The notes under the pieces are model-generated. The model was given only the letters and a program-made list of their open reading frames with translations, was not told the DNA's origin and made no database searches. Below, one piece after another: positions 9,068 to 17,394 of a DNA stretch of 64,000 bases. Where the stretch lies: NCBI GenBank assembly GCA_023150805.1, contig JAKLKF010000003.1, forward strand, positions 52,722 through 116,721, given 5' to 3'. Origin of the DNA: Myxococcota bacterium (GTDB taxonomy: Bacteria > Myxococcota_A > UBA796 > UBA2385). Position 1 is the stretch's first letter. Each line of letters starts with the position of its first letter. The translations under genes and the position numbers were made by a program.

Positions 9068-9868
9068 CTACTGCTCGTCCAGCCAGGCCTCGATCTGGTC
9101 GCCGGACTTCGACAGGCTGTTGACGAAGCTGCTCAGCATGAAGGCGTTGGCCTCGACCGTGGCCAGCAGGGCCACGAACCACACGGTCTGCAGCCGGATC
9201 ATCGTGCCGTCGTCCAGCTCCATCGTGACGGTGGTGAAGAACTCGGCGGGGATGGTCGCCAGGGCCGGGCTGATGTCGGCCGGCCCGGTCAGCCAGGCGC
9301 GGTGCACCAGGGCGGAGCGGTTCCCGGTCTCGACCCAGCGCCACTGGGCGTGGTTCTCGGACTTCACGTTGAGCACGCCGGCGTAGCTGGCCTCGCTGTA
9401 GTTGAGCGCCTCGACCAGGTCGCAGCTGTGGTCCATGAAGCAGTCCAGGTCCGTGAGGAAGGTCCGCTCGAACTCCTTGTAGTCGTCGGGGAAGACCACC
9501 TCCTGGTCGGCCTCCACGATGGCGTAGGCCAGGTCGTCCAGGCTGTGGCCGTGCTGGTTGACGACCGCGGCGCCGACCAGCCCCTCCTCGAACTCCTCCT
9601 GGGTGAGGTCCGACAGGTCGATGTCGGGCAGCGCGTAGGCCGTCTCGACCGAGATCTGCGTGACCTCGAAGCCCTCCTCGGGCGCCTCCAGCCCGTTCGC
9701 CGAGAACCACGCCGCCAGGTTCTCGACCCCGGCCGCCAGCTCGGCGTCGTCCTCGTCGCCCATGTGCTCGAAGACGTAGCTGCACAGCTCGGACAGCTCG
9801 GCGGGCGCCTCGGGCGGGCGCTTGCAGCCCAGCAGGCCGAGGGCGAGGACGGGCAGGACGGCGGGCAT
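9068..9868 (-). CDS. Acidic lipoprotein of unknown function
   Basis: The 266-residue product starts at an ATG and carries a lipoprotein signal (VLALGLLGC, lipidated Cys at about 15). The mature part is acidic, with four further cysteines in the N-terminal half that could form disulfides, and a near-terminal hydrophobic segment (WFVALLATVEANAFML) that may pack as a helix or membrane contact. No family is recognised. It precedes the SDR gene by 3 bp on the same strand. A TAGGCT element on the minus strand (9913-9918) is a possible -10. Confidence 0.72.
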   Translation of the reverse strand: MPAVLPVLALGLLGCKRPPEAPAELSELCSYVFEHMGDEDDAELAAGVENLAAWFSANGLEAPEEGFEVTQISVETAYALPDIDLSDLTQEEFEEGLVGAAVVNQHGHSLDDLAYAIVEADQEVVFPDDYKEFERTFLTDLDCFMDHSCDLVEALNYSEASYAGVLNVKSENHAQWRWVETGNRSALVHRAWLTGPADISPALATIPAEFFTTVTMELDDGTMIRLQTVWFVALLATVEANAFMLSSFVNSLSKSGDQIEAWLDEQ

Positions 9869-9963
9869 GGGCGCTCCGGGCGAGGGTCCGCCGTGGGACA
9901 GGCGGCCCCCTCAGCCTATTCCAGCACGGAACGGTCCGCTGGCCGGGCGGCCAGCAGACCGCC

Positions 9964-11412
9964 CTACTTGCTGGCGGTCGAGCCCAGGGCCTTGCGCAGG
10001 AAGGGCGGCATGTACTGCTCGGGGATCATGCCGGCGGCCTGCTCCACCGTGGCCTTGATCGCGGTGCGGCCCAGGTTGATCGCCGGCCCCTCGACCGCGT
10101 AGTAGCGACTCAGCACGTCGTCGAGCGCGGCCAGGAAGTAGTCCACGTCCTCCAGCGTCGCGGTGGCCGGCGGCAGGAACTTGATGGCGTTGGCGCCCGG
10201 GCCGGGCACCTGCAGCAGGATGCGGTGCTCGCGGTACAGGTCGACGTGCACGGCGGCGCCGAAGGCGGCCTTGTCGCCGGCGGCCAGCAGGTTCTGCTCG
10301 ACCCGCAGCTTGGGGCTGTTGCTGTCCTTGAAGTAGATGCAGCGCATCAGGCCCTCGCCCTTGAGCCCCTCGATGCAGTCGTAGCGCTTCGCCAGCTCGG
10401 CCACGCCCTCCTCGATGCGGGCGGAGAGCTCGGCCACGCGGGCGGGCGCGTCCATCTCCTCCAGCACGTCGATGGTGGCCAGCGCCGCCGCCATCGCCAG
10501 GTTGCCCTCGGCGAAGGTCGAGAAGTAGAAGGGCCCGCTCTGGAACTTGGCGAAGACCTTCTGGTAGACGTCCTCGCTGACCAGGACCGCGCCGACCGGG
10601 ATGGCGCCGCCCGACAGGATCTTGCTGCAGGTCAGCATGTGGGGGCGGATGCCGTCGGCCGTGCTGCGGAACCAGGGGCCCGTGCGGCACAGGCCGGTCT
10701 GGACCTCGTCGGCGACCAGCATCGTGCCGTACTGCTCGCAGAGGATCTCGGCCTCGCGCAGGTAGGCCTTGTCGAGCACCTCGCAGGTCATGCCCTGCAC
10801 CGGCTCGTAGATGAAGGCCGCCACGTCGCCCATCGACAGCTCGCGCTTGAGCTGGCGGATGTCGTTGGGCTTCAGCGGCGTGCAGGTCGGCATCAGCGGG
10901 TCCTGCCCCTCGCGCAGGGCGTTGGAGCCGCACATGCTGATCGCGGCGTAGGTCCGGCCGTGGAAGGCGCCTTCGAGGTACAGGAAGCGCCGCCGCCGCG
11001 TGACGTAGCGGGCGAAGCGCACGGCGACCTCGGTGCACTCGGTGCCGGTGTTGCTGAAGATCACCTTGCCGTAGTGGTCGCCGGCCTTCTCGATGAGCTT
11101 GCCGGCGAGCAGGCCCGAGAGCAGGGCCGGGTTGACGATGGACCAGTTGGGAAGGTCCATGTCGACGGCGTCCTTGATGGCCTGGCGCACGGTCGGGTGG
11201 TTGCGGCCGATCAGGTAGACGCCGCCGCCGGTGAGGAAGTCCAGGAAGCGGTTGCCCTTGCTGTCCCAGAGGTACTGGCCCTCGGCCCGGACGAAGGTGG
11301 CGTTCATCCCCGCCAGCTCGAACATCTTGAGCAGCTTGGGGTGCACGTACTTCTTGGACTGGGCGCTGGCCTGGTCGAGCTGGGCCTCGATCTCCGAACG
11401 CATGTCGATCAT
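9964..11412 (-). CDS. Class III (omega-type) PLP-dependent aminotransferase
   Basis: The 482-residue product has the class III fold markers: SNTGTE phosphate loop, AFHGRTY, the cofactor aspartate in VADEVQTG, and the PLP lysine in CSKILSGG followed by VGAVLV. These enzymes move an amino group from a terminal amine such as ornithine, lysine, putrescine or taurine-like compounds. The ATG at 11412 lies behind GAGGAG and overlaps the stop of the upstream sulfotransferase as ATGA. The pairing suggests that amine transfer and sulfation act on one product, but the substrate is not evident. Confidence 0.88.
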   Translation of the reverse strand: MIDMRSEIEAQLDQASAQSKKYVHPKLLKMFELAGMNATFVRAEGQYLWDSKGNRFLDFLTGGGVYLIGRNHPTVRQAIKDAVDMDLPNWSIVNPALLSGLLAGKLIEKAGDHYGKVIFSNTGTECTEVAVRFARYVTRRRRFLYLEGAFHGRTYAAISMCGSNALREGQDPLMPTCTPLKPNDIRQLKRELSMGDVAAFIYEPVQGMTCEVLDKAYLREAEILCEQYGTMLVADEVQTGLCRTGPWFRSTADGIRPHMLTCSKILSGGAIPVGAVLVSEDVYQKVFAKFQSGPFYFSTFAEGNLAMAAALATIDVLEEMDAPARVAELSARIEEGVAELAKRYDCIEGLKGEGLMRCIYFKDSNSPKLRVEQNLLAAGDKAAFGAAVHVDLYREHRILLQVPGPGANAIKFLPPATATLEDVDYFLAALDDVLSRYYAVEGPAINLGRTAIKATVEQAAGMIPEQYMPPFLRKALGSTASK

Positions 11413-12758
11413 GTGGACGACTCCTCGGTCGCCGGGGCGGAAGCGGCCCGGGCGGAAGCGGAAGGGGGAAGCTCCTCGGCGTCGACCGGGGGCGGGCCGT
11501 CCTCGGTCATGCCGGCGGCCCGGGCCCGACCCACGACCTCGGGGTCCAGGGTCTCGGCCTGGGAGGGGTGATCGTCGTCGGCGGGGGCAGCCGCCGCGGG
11601 CGCCGCCAGCCGGGGCGCCGGCGGGTACTGCCGGTCGTAGCCGAAGGCGTCGAAGAGCACGCGCCAGTGCTCGTAGACCGCGTCCTGCTCCTTCTTGCCG
11701 ATCTTCTTGAGCTTGTTGGTCTGGTAGCCGGCCAGCCCGTCGACGTAGCGCTGCAGCACCGGCGCGGCGGAGTCCCAGCCAGGCAGGCGCAGCTTGTCGA
11801 ACATGGCCTCCATCACCGCCATCTCGTTGCCGACAAGGTCGGTGTAGGCCAGCTCGACCAGGTTCTCGGGCGGGATGAGGTGCCGGTCCTCGAGGTAGCG
11901 CTCGTAGATGCGCTGGCCGAGCATCAGGGTCTGCTGCTGGCGCTGCCCCTCCCAGGTCTCCTCGGGCAGGTGGAAGAAGTTCTCCCAGTCCGTGTGGTTG
12001 CGCATGTGCAGCGTGGACAGGAAGACCTCGTAGGGGTTGCGGTGGATGAAGGCGAAGCGCGCGTCGGGGAACATCTCCAGCAAGAGCCGGATGCGGGCCG
12101 TGTGCGTGCAGGACTTCACGATCACGCGCTTGCCGCCCGTGGCGAGCATGATCTTCTTGAGGAAGTAGCGCAGGGCCTCCTTCCAGCGCTCCCGCTCGGC
12201 GGCGGTGGCCTCCAGGAAGTCGATGTACTTCTCGTACTTGGGGGCCTTGTCGGGGAACATGAAGGAGATGTAGGGCGACAGGCCGGTGAGCTTGGCCAGC
12301 GCGATCTCGTCCTCGGCCGCCTCGTGCCAGCCCTGCTTGACGTTGTCGTAGGTCCGGGTGTCGTCCATGAACCGGCCGGTCAGGTCGGGCAGGACCTTGC
12401 CGGTGGTCAGGAAGTTGCCCGGCATCACGACCTGGTAGACCGTCGAGTAGGTGTGCTGGGGCACCCGGCCGAGCAGGTTGTGCAGGTGGGTCGTGCCGCT
12501 GCGCCAGTGGCCGAGCACGAACAGCGGGGTGGGCTCGATCTCCATGGCGGCGAGCTGCCGGCCGTAGCGGGCGTCCTCCAGCCGCCCCAGCGCCGTGGTC
12601 GGCACCGAGAGGGCCGAGATCCACGCCGCCCGGTGGGCATAGGTCGTGTCGACCTGGAACTCGTTCTTCTGGAGGACCTCGAGCCACTCCGGCAGCTCGA
12701 TGCCCGTGATGAGCTGGTCCATCGACCAGCGCTTCTTGATGGACGAGATGCGCTTCAT
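11409..12758 (-). CDS. PAPS-dependent sulfotransferase
   Basis: The 449-residue cytoplasmic enzyme has the 5'-phosphosulfate loop in GHWRSGTTHLHNLL (RSGTT) and the 3'-phosphate site in RNPYEVFLSTL. Together these define PAPS-using sulfotransferases of the Sulfotransfer_3 type. The start is the ATG at 12758 behind GGAGGA; a longer frame to 12878 would run into the promoter region. The last 90 residues are a low-complexity Ala/Pro/Asp-rich tail beyond the fold. The gene is coupled to the aminotransferase by ATGA. The acceptor is unknown; sulfated lipid or amine products are plausible. Confidence 0.85.
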   Translation of the reverse strand: MKRISSIKKRWSMDQLITGIELPEWLEVLQKNEFQVDTTYAHRAAWISALSVPTTALGRLEDARYGRQLAAMEIEPTPLFVLGHWRSGTTHLHNLLGRVPQHTYSTVYQVVMPGNFLTTGKVLPDLTGRFMDDTRTYDNVKQGWHEAAEDEIALAKLTGLSPYISFMFPDKAPKYEKYIDFLEATAAERERWKEALRYFLKKIMLATGGKRVIVKSCTHTARIRLLLEMFPDARFAFIHRNPYEVFLSTLHMRNHTDWENFFHLPEETWEGQRQQQTLMLGQRIYERYLEDRHLIPPENLVELAYTDLVGNEMAVMEAMFDKLRLPGWDSAAPVLQRYVDGLAGYQTNKLKKIGKKEQDAVYEHWRVLFDAFGYDRQYPPAPRLAAPAAAAPADDDHPSQAETLDPEVVGRARAAGMTEDGPPPVDAEELPPSASARAASAPATEESST

Positions 12759-12849
12759 CGCCGGTCCTCCGGCCGCTGGGGCCGGGCCACGGGGGAGGGC
12801 CGTCCGCGCGCGCGACCCGCGGCGGTGCGTGGCGCGGAGGCAAGGCGCC

Positions 12850-12878
12850 CACCTACGTCGGGCCCCCCCGGCGGTCAA
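12850..12878 (-). promoter_or_regulatory. Predicted sigma70-type promoter of the sulfotransferase-aminotransferase operon
   Basis: On the minus strand, TTGACC (12878-12873) is followed after exactly 17 nt by TAGGTG (12855-12850). This lies about 90 nt upstream of the sulfotransferase ATG. The -35 is near consensus and the -10 is weak, as expected in GC-rich genomes. Confidence 0.45.
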
Positions 12879-12919
12879 CTGCGAAACCGATTACGCACCC
12901 CCCGGGTCGCGGCGCCGGC

Positions 12920-12948
12920 TTGGCCTCGCCGCGCACGACGGCTAAGGC
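12920..12948 (+). promoter_or_regulatory. Predicted promoter of the SRPBCC-like gene
   Basis: TTGGCC (12920-12925), 17 nt, then TAAGGC (12943-12948), with CAGGAG (12961-12966) as ribosome binding site before the ATG at 12972. It is divergent from the sulfotransferase promoter about 40 bp away, so one regulator could control both. Confidence 0.4.
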
Positions 12949-12971
12949 GCCGTTCCGCGCCAGGAGCCCCG

Positions 12972-13502
12972 ATGCGCTTCACCCTGACCGACGAGATCGA
13001 CTTCCCCCGCGACCTGGTGTACCCGACCCTGCGGGACCGGACGCTCGACTTCCTGCCCTACCTGGAGAACGTCGCCGAGATCCAGGTGCTCGAGGAGCAC
13101 GTCGACGCCGGGATCAAGCGCTCGGTCAAGCGCTGGCGCGGCTCGTCGGACGAGATCCCCTCGGCCCTGCGCCCGCTGGTGCGCCCCGACCTGCTGGTCT
13201 GGATCGACCACGCCACCTGGGACGGCAACCAGCACACCTGCGAGTGGCGGCACGAGTTCAAGGCCCTGCCCGGCGGCGTGAGCGCCCGCGGCCTGAACCG
13301 CTACGAGGCCCAGGGGGACGTCACCGTCATCCACATGGAGGGCGAGTTCAACATCCACCCCGAGGGGCTGACCTTCGTGCCCACGGTGCTGGCCCGCAAG
13401 CTGGCGCCGGCGATGGAGCGCTTCGTCATCGAGCGGCTCAAGCCGAACATGCGGGCGGCCAACCAGGCGGTCGCCAGCTTCCTGGAGGACGAGGCCGGCT
13501 GA
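12972..13502 (+). CDS. SRPBCC/START-like protein (DUF2505-like)
   Basis: The 176-residue protein has no signal peptide. It starts with an amphipathic beta strand and the pattern of a helix-grip fold: N-terminal strand, curved sheet with alternating charged and aromatic residues (VWIDHATWDG, CEWRHEFKALPGG), and a long C-terminal helix (KLAPAMERFVIERLKPNMRAANQAVASFLE). Such proteins bind hydrophobic ligands in a cavity. The start has CAGGAG 6 nt upstream. It is divergent from the sulfotransferase operon and might handle a lipid product of it. Its stop abuts the convergent lipoprotein stop within a shared TGATCA. Confidence 0.7.
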   Translation: MRFTLTDEIDFPRDLVYPTLRDRTLDFLPYLENVAEIQVLEEHVDAGIKRSVKRWRGSSDEIPSALRPLVRPDLLVWIDHATWDGNQHTCEWRHEFKALPGGVSARGLNRYEAQGDVTVIHMEGEFNIHPEGLTFVPTVLARKLAPAMERFVIERLKPNMRAANQAVASFLEDEAG

Positions 13503-14216
13503 TCAAGGATCGGTGCGGATCTCGATCTGCCGCGCCTGGATCCCGTAGATGGTGCCCCCCTCCCCGTAGCCGGCGTCCAGGCTGCCCGAGCGGCGCCGCT
13601 GCACGGTCACCGTGGCGTCGCAGGCCGCCGGGTTGTCCTCGTCCAGGGACAAGAGCGTGCCCGAGGGGATGACGACGGTCCCGGGGTCGCCTTCGACGTC
13701 GACCACCTCGTCCCAGATGCAGTCGCCGCTGACGGTGACCCGCACGGGGTCCTGCTCGCCCGCGGGCGCCCAGCTCACCGTGAGGTCGTCCAGCTCGCGG
13801 CTGAAGGGGGCCCCCCCCTCGGGCGCGGTCAGGTCGAAGGGCGCCGGCAGGGTGCAGCGGCTGTCGGGCGCGCCCGCGTCGACGGTGCGCTCCAGCGCAA
13901 AGAGGAACTCGGTGTCCTGGGCCGACAGGTCGAAGTCGGCGTCGTAGACGTAGAGGTCGCCCAGGTAGCCCTCGTCCATCTCCTTCGTCTCGCCCTCGGC
14001 CGTGACCGTGAGCACGTCGTCGCCCTCCAGGTTGACGAAGGTGTTGGAGGTGGCGCCGCCCGAGCGCAGCGTGGCGGTGGCGTGGGTGGAGCTGCCGTCG
14101 CTGGTCGCGGCCAGGTCGGCGTAGATGGCGCTGGTCAGGATGTCGGTCGAGTCGATGGACTCGCAGCCGAAGGTGAAGAGCAGGCCGACGGCGACGGGAA
14201 GCGGGCGTGCGGTCAT
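13503..14216 (-). CDS. Lipoprotein of unknown function, beta-rich
   Basis: The start is the ATG at 14216 with GGGAG upstream; an in-frame extension to 14408 has no signal peptide and was rejected. The 237-residue product has a lipoprotein signal (LLFTFGCES). The mature part is Asp/Thr-rich with many short beta strands and three further cysteines, resembling Ig-like lipoproteins, but no family is recognised. It is divergent from the TadG-like operon with about 190 bp between the starts. Confidence 0.7.
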   Translation of the reverse strand: MTARPLPVAVGLLFTFGCESIDSTDILTSAIYADLAATSDGSSTHATATLRSGGATSNTFVNLEGDDVLTVTAEGETKEMDEGYLGDLYVYDADFDLSAQDTEFLFALERTVDAGAPDSRCTLPAPFDLTAPEGGAPFSRELDDLTVSWAPAGEQDPVRVTVSGDCIWDEVVDVEGDPGTVVIPSGTLLSLDEDNPAACDATVTVQRRRSGSLDAGYGEGGTIYGIQARQIEIRTDP

Positions 14217-14406
14217 GGCGACTCCCTGAGATGGCCGGTTGTCCTCGACTCCTAAGCCGAACCCATGGCATCCGGCCGCGCGTCCTCGTCGCAGGCGGAC
14301 GGGGGCGGACACCCCGACCTCCCACGAGACTGTCACCATCAGCGACACTCCGGCCCTTGCCAAAGGGGGTAGCCTGGAGCCACAATCCCGGTGCTCGGAG
14401 GGTCCC

Positions 14407-15666
14407 ATGCGCCATCACCACCCCCGCTGGCCCCTCGGCCGGCGCCGGGGCAACTACAGCCTGATGCTGGCCGCCGCCGTCATCGCGCTGCTGGGCTTCG
14501 GCGCGCTGTCGATCGACGTCGCCTACATGCGCCTGTCCCAGGCCCAGGCCCAGGACATCGCCGACGCCGCCAGCCAGGCCGCCCTCATCGTGCTGCGCCA
14601 GACGGGCGACCAGGCCCAGGCCCAGGACGCCGCCATGCGGGTCATCAACGACAACTCGGTCGCCGGACAGGCGCCCGACCTGGTCGAGATCACCTTCGGG
14701 AACTGGGACGACCAGGCCGCGAGCCCGGCCTTCACCGTCGACCCCGTCGTGCCCAACGCCGTCCGCGTCACCGTCGGGCGGGAGGGCGGCAGCGCCATCC
14801 CCGTCCTGCTGGCCCGGATCTGGGACTACGAGGACTTCGAGGTCCGGGCCAGCGCCGTGTCGGCCACCCGCAGCTTCCAGATCGTCTTCGTGCTCGACAT
14901 CACGGGCTCCTGGGGCGAGGCGAAGTTCGCCGACGCGCGCGAGGCGATGCTGGCCGCCCACTCGATGGTCACCGAGTCGGCCAGCGGCGTGGACGAGGTC
15001 GGCATGACCATCTTCACCAACCGCTACGCCTGGGAGTACACGCCGCTCACCCAGATCGCGATCCCGGCCAACGCCGCCGCGATCAAGACCGAGTGGGAGA
15101 AGCTCAACATCGCCAGCAAGGCGCCCGTCGGCAGCTTCAACGCCAACGCCTACGACGGCGTCAACTGCGACAGCAGCTACGGCAACGACTTCAACAGCCC
15201 GCAGGCGGGCGGCTGCTACCCCGACATGCCGCGCGAGTACACCGACGAGCCCGGCACCGACCACAGCACCGGCGTGCTGCTGGCCAAGCAGATGTTCGAG
15301 GAGTCCAGCACGGGCGCGGTCTACCGGGCGATGATCGTCATCACCGACGGCAAGCCCAACGACCTGGGCGCCAGCTCGGGCGCCATCCGCATCACCCAGG
15401 GCTACACCGAGGACCGGTGGCGGGAGTACCTTGGCCCCGTGCCCCGGTCCAAGACCGACATCCGCAACGCTACCGTCGCCGCGACGCTGGACCTCTGGAA
15501 CGGCCTGGACGTGCACACCTGGGCCGTCACCCTGGTCCAGGACGACCCGATGCTGGACAACATGCTGCGCGGCGACGGCTACAAGGTCATCGTCAACGAC
15601 AGCAGCCAGCTCACGGCCGTCATCAGCGAGATCATCAGCGAGATGCCCCTGGCCATCGTCGAGTAG
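14407..15666 (+). CDS. TadG-like protein with von Willebrand A domain
   Basis: The 419-residue protein starts at the ATG behind CGGAGGG. A single N-terminal membrane helix (SLMLAAAVIALLGFGALSIDVAYMR) of the TadE/TadG pseudopilin-like type leads to a periplasmic part. From about residue 155 a VWA-like domain starts with IVFVLDITGSWG, an imperfect MIDAS with Gly-Ser in place of the usual DxSxS. TadG proteins are minor parts of the Flp/Tad pilus or act in surface adhesion. Two TadE-like genes follow, but no tadA, tadB, tadC or flp is in the window. TAGCCT at 14370-14375 is a possible -10. Confidence 0.8.
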   Translation: MRHHHPRWPLGRRRGNYSLMLAAAVIALLGFGALSIDVAYMRLSQAQAQDIADAASQAALIVLRQTGDQAQAQDAAMRVINDNSVAGQAPDLVEITFGNWDDQAASPAFTVDPVVPNAVRVTVGREGGSAIPVLLARIWDYEDFEVRASAVSATRSFQIVFVLDITGSWGEAKFADAREAMLAAHSMVTESASGVDEVGMTIFTNRYAWEYTPLTQIAIPANAAAIKTEWEKLNIASKAPVGSFNANAYDGVNCDSSYGNDFNSPQAGGCYPDMPREYTDEPGTDHSTGVLLAKQMFEESSTGAVYRAMIVITDGKPNDLGASSGAIRITQGYTEDRWREYLGPVPRSKTDIRNATVAATLDLWNGLDVHTWAVTLVQDDPMLDNMLRGDGYKVIVNDSSQLTAVISEIISEMPLAIVE

Positions 15667-15675
15667 GAGCCCGCC

Positions 15676-16113
15676 ATGCGCACCAGCCGCCGCCGCCGAG
15701 GCAACAACGCCATCGAGTTCGTCCTCTGCCTGCCGATCTGGTTCGCCGTCGTCATGGCGATCATGGACTTCGGCTGGCTGTTCTACAACCAGACCTCGCT
15801 GGACGCGGCGGCCAACCTGGGCTGTCGCGCCGGCTCCCTGATCGACCCCGGCGACGCCGACGAGAACATTGCCGCGGTCAAGGCCCGCGTCCTGCAGGTC
15901 ATGGGCGAGGCGCTGCTCGACCCCTCCGGCGAGGCCTGCGCGAACTGCGCGCTGTCCGCCTCGACCTGGGGCGACCCGCCCGGCCGCAGCCTGCGCTGCG
16001 ACGTCAGCCGCCCCTTCACCCCGCTGATCGGCATGTTCGTGGACGACGATCGCAGCCTCTCCTCCAAGCAGATCGCGCGGCTGGAGTGGCAGCGCGAGGC
16101 GGCGCCCGAATGA
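15676..16113 (+). CDS. TadE-like pseudopilin-type protein
   Basis: The 145-residue protein has a basic N-terminus, then NNAIEFVLCLPIWFAVVMAIMDFGWLFYNQTSLDAAA (about 9-46), the classic TadE segment with the conserved Glu of pseudopilins. The periplasmic rest has four cysteines. It starts 9 nt after the TadG-like stop and overlaps the next TadE-like gene by ATGA. It is probably inserted by a Tad-like machine encoded elsewhere. Confidence 0.82.
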   Translation: MRTSRRRRGNNAIEFVLCLPIWFAVVMAIMDFGWLFYNQTSLDAAANLGCRAGSLIDPGDADENIAAVKARVLQVMGEALLDPSGEACANCALSASTWGDPPGRSLRCDVSRPFTPLIGMFVDDDRSLSSKQIARLEWQREAAPE

Positions 16114-16556
16114 AGCCCCTCCGTCCCGGGCGCAACCGCGCCGCTCGACGCGGCGTGGCCGCCATCGAGTTCGCGCTCACCCTGCCCTTCATGCTCCTGG
16201 TCGCGCTCGGCATCATCGAGCTGTCCCTGCTGCAGTCGCGCATGTACGTGCTCAGCCGGGCCGCGCGCGACGGCTGCCGCATCGGGTCGGGCGTCATCGA
16301 GGGGCCCGGCGCCGACGGCAGCGAGATCAAGGCCGCGGCCCTGGCCCACGCCCAGCAGGTCCTCGACAACGCCGGCGTGTCCTGCGGCAGCGACGGCTGC
16401 GAGCTGGACGCCGAGTGGTACGAGGACGAGGGCTGGATGATGCTGCGCGTCTCGGTCGGCGTGCCCTACACGCCCTTCACGGGCCTGCTCCCGATGATCC
16501 CGACCATGACGACCGGCGAGTTCACCATGCTCACCCAGCAGCAGATCTTCGACTGA
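16110..16556 (+). CDS. TadE/TadF-like pseudopilin-type protein
   Basis: The 148-residue protein has basic residues, then VAAIEFALTLPFMLLVALGIIELSLLQSRMYVLSRAARDGCR (about 16-57), a TadE domain with the conserved Glu. Three cysteines in the exported part could form a disulfide. The ATG overlaps the previous stop (ATGA). It is the last gene of the three-gene set; a strong hairpin follows 22 bp after the stop. Confidence 0.82.
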   Translation: MKPLRPGRNRAARRGVAAIEFALTLPFMLLVALGIIELSLLQSRMYVLSRAARDGCRIGSGVIEGPGADGSEIKAAALAHAQQVLDNAGVSCGSDGCELDAEWYEDEGWMMLRVSVGVPYTPFTGLLPMIPTMTTGEFTMLTQQQIFD

Positions 16557-16577
16557 GGCCCCAGGGCCACGCGCGAC

Positions 16578-16601
16578 GAGGGCGCCCACCGTGGCGCCCT
16601 C
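16578..16601 (+). terminator. GC-rich hairpin, probable terminator of the Tad-like operon
   Basis: GAGGGCGCC (16578-16586), a 6-nt loop, then GGCGCCCTC (16593-16601) forms a perfect 9-bp stem. It is followed by TCTCGT with few T residues, so intrinsic termination would be of the GC-rich, T-poor kind. It lies between the last TadE gene and the FadR operator. Confidence 0.55.
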
Positions 16602-16620
16602 TCTCGTGCCGGGGCAAAAT

Positions 16621-16631
16621 TGGTCTGACCA
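16621..16631. promoter_or_regulatory. FadR-type operator TGGTCTGACCA
   Basis: TGGTCTGACCA is a perfect palindrome around one central base and matches the TGGTCnGACCA core recognised by FadR of the GntR/FadR family in E. coli. A partial second half-site (CGACCAG) follows at once. It lies about 40 bp upstream of the regulator ATG, over or upstream of a possible -10 (TATGCT, 16650-16655), so autorepression is likely. Confidence 0.65.
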
Positions 16632-16671
16632 CCCGACCAGTGGCGCGTTATGCTGGCGGCGAGAGGTGGTC

Positions 16672-17394
16672 ATGACTCTCCAGCCCATCCGCCGCAGCTC
16701 GGTCGCCGACGCCGTGCACGAGCAGATCCGCGGCGAGATCCTCACCGGGCGCTACGACCCGGGCCAGGCCCTGCCCGCCGAGCGCAACCTGGCCGAGCTG
16801 CTGGGCGTGAACCGCGGCGCGGTGCGAGAGGCGATCCAGCGCCTGGCCACCGAGGGCCTGGTCGCGTCCCGCCAGGGCGCCGGCACCGTGGTGCTCGACT
16901 TCCGCCAGCAGGCCGGGCTGGACCTGTTGCCCTCCCTGCTGGTAGGCGAGGCGGGCATCCACGGGCCCGCCGTGCGCGCCGTGGCCGAGCTGCGGGCCTG
17001 CATCGGCGCCGACGCCGCTCGACTGGCCGCGACCCGCCTCACCCCCGCCGCGGCCGCCAGGCTGTCCGCTTGCGCCGAGGAGATGGCCCGGGCCACCGAC
17101 CTGTCGGCCCGCCAGCAGGCCGCCCTCGACCTGTGGCAGGCCGTGATCGAGGCCAGCGACAACCTGGCCTACCGCCTGGCCATGAACAGCCTCACGCGCG
17201 CCTACCAGCCGGTCCAGGCCCTGCTGGCCCAGGTGCTGGCGCCCGAGCTGGACGACGTGGCCAGCCACCAGGTGGTGGTCCAGGCCATCCTCGACCGCGA
17301 CGCCGACGCGGCCTTCACCCAGGCGCGCGCCCTGCTCTCGGTGGGCGGCCAGGCGCTCACCGCCGTCGCGCTCGCCCTGGAGGTGCAGCCGTGA
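16672..17394 (+). CDS. FadR-family (GntR) transcriptional regulator
   Basis: The 240-residue protein has an N-terminal winged helix (about 8-72) with VHEQIRGEILTGRYDPGQALP, ERNLAELLGVNRGAVREAIQRL and the wing VASRQGAGTVV, all typical of GntR regulators. An all-helical C-terminal ligand-binding domain follows (about 90-235) as in FadR; clear FCD metal-binding residues are not obvious, which favours an acyl-CoA-binding type. A FadR-type operator lies upstream. The gene overlaps the fatty-acid hydroxylase start as GTGA, so this regulator probably senses acyl chains and controls its own lipid-modifying operon. Confidence 0.87.
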   Translation: MTLQPIRRSSVADAVHEQIRGEILTGRYDPGQALPAERNLAELLGVNRGAVREAIQRLATEGLVASRQGAGTVVLDFRQQAGLDLLPSLLVGEAGIHGPAVRAVAELRACIGADAARLAATRLTPAAAARLSACAEEMARATDLSARQQAALDLWQAVIEASDNLAYRLAMNSLTRAYQPVQALLAQVLAPELDDVASHQVVVQAILDRDADAAFTQARALLSVGGQALTAVALALEVQP

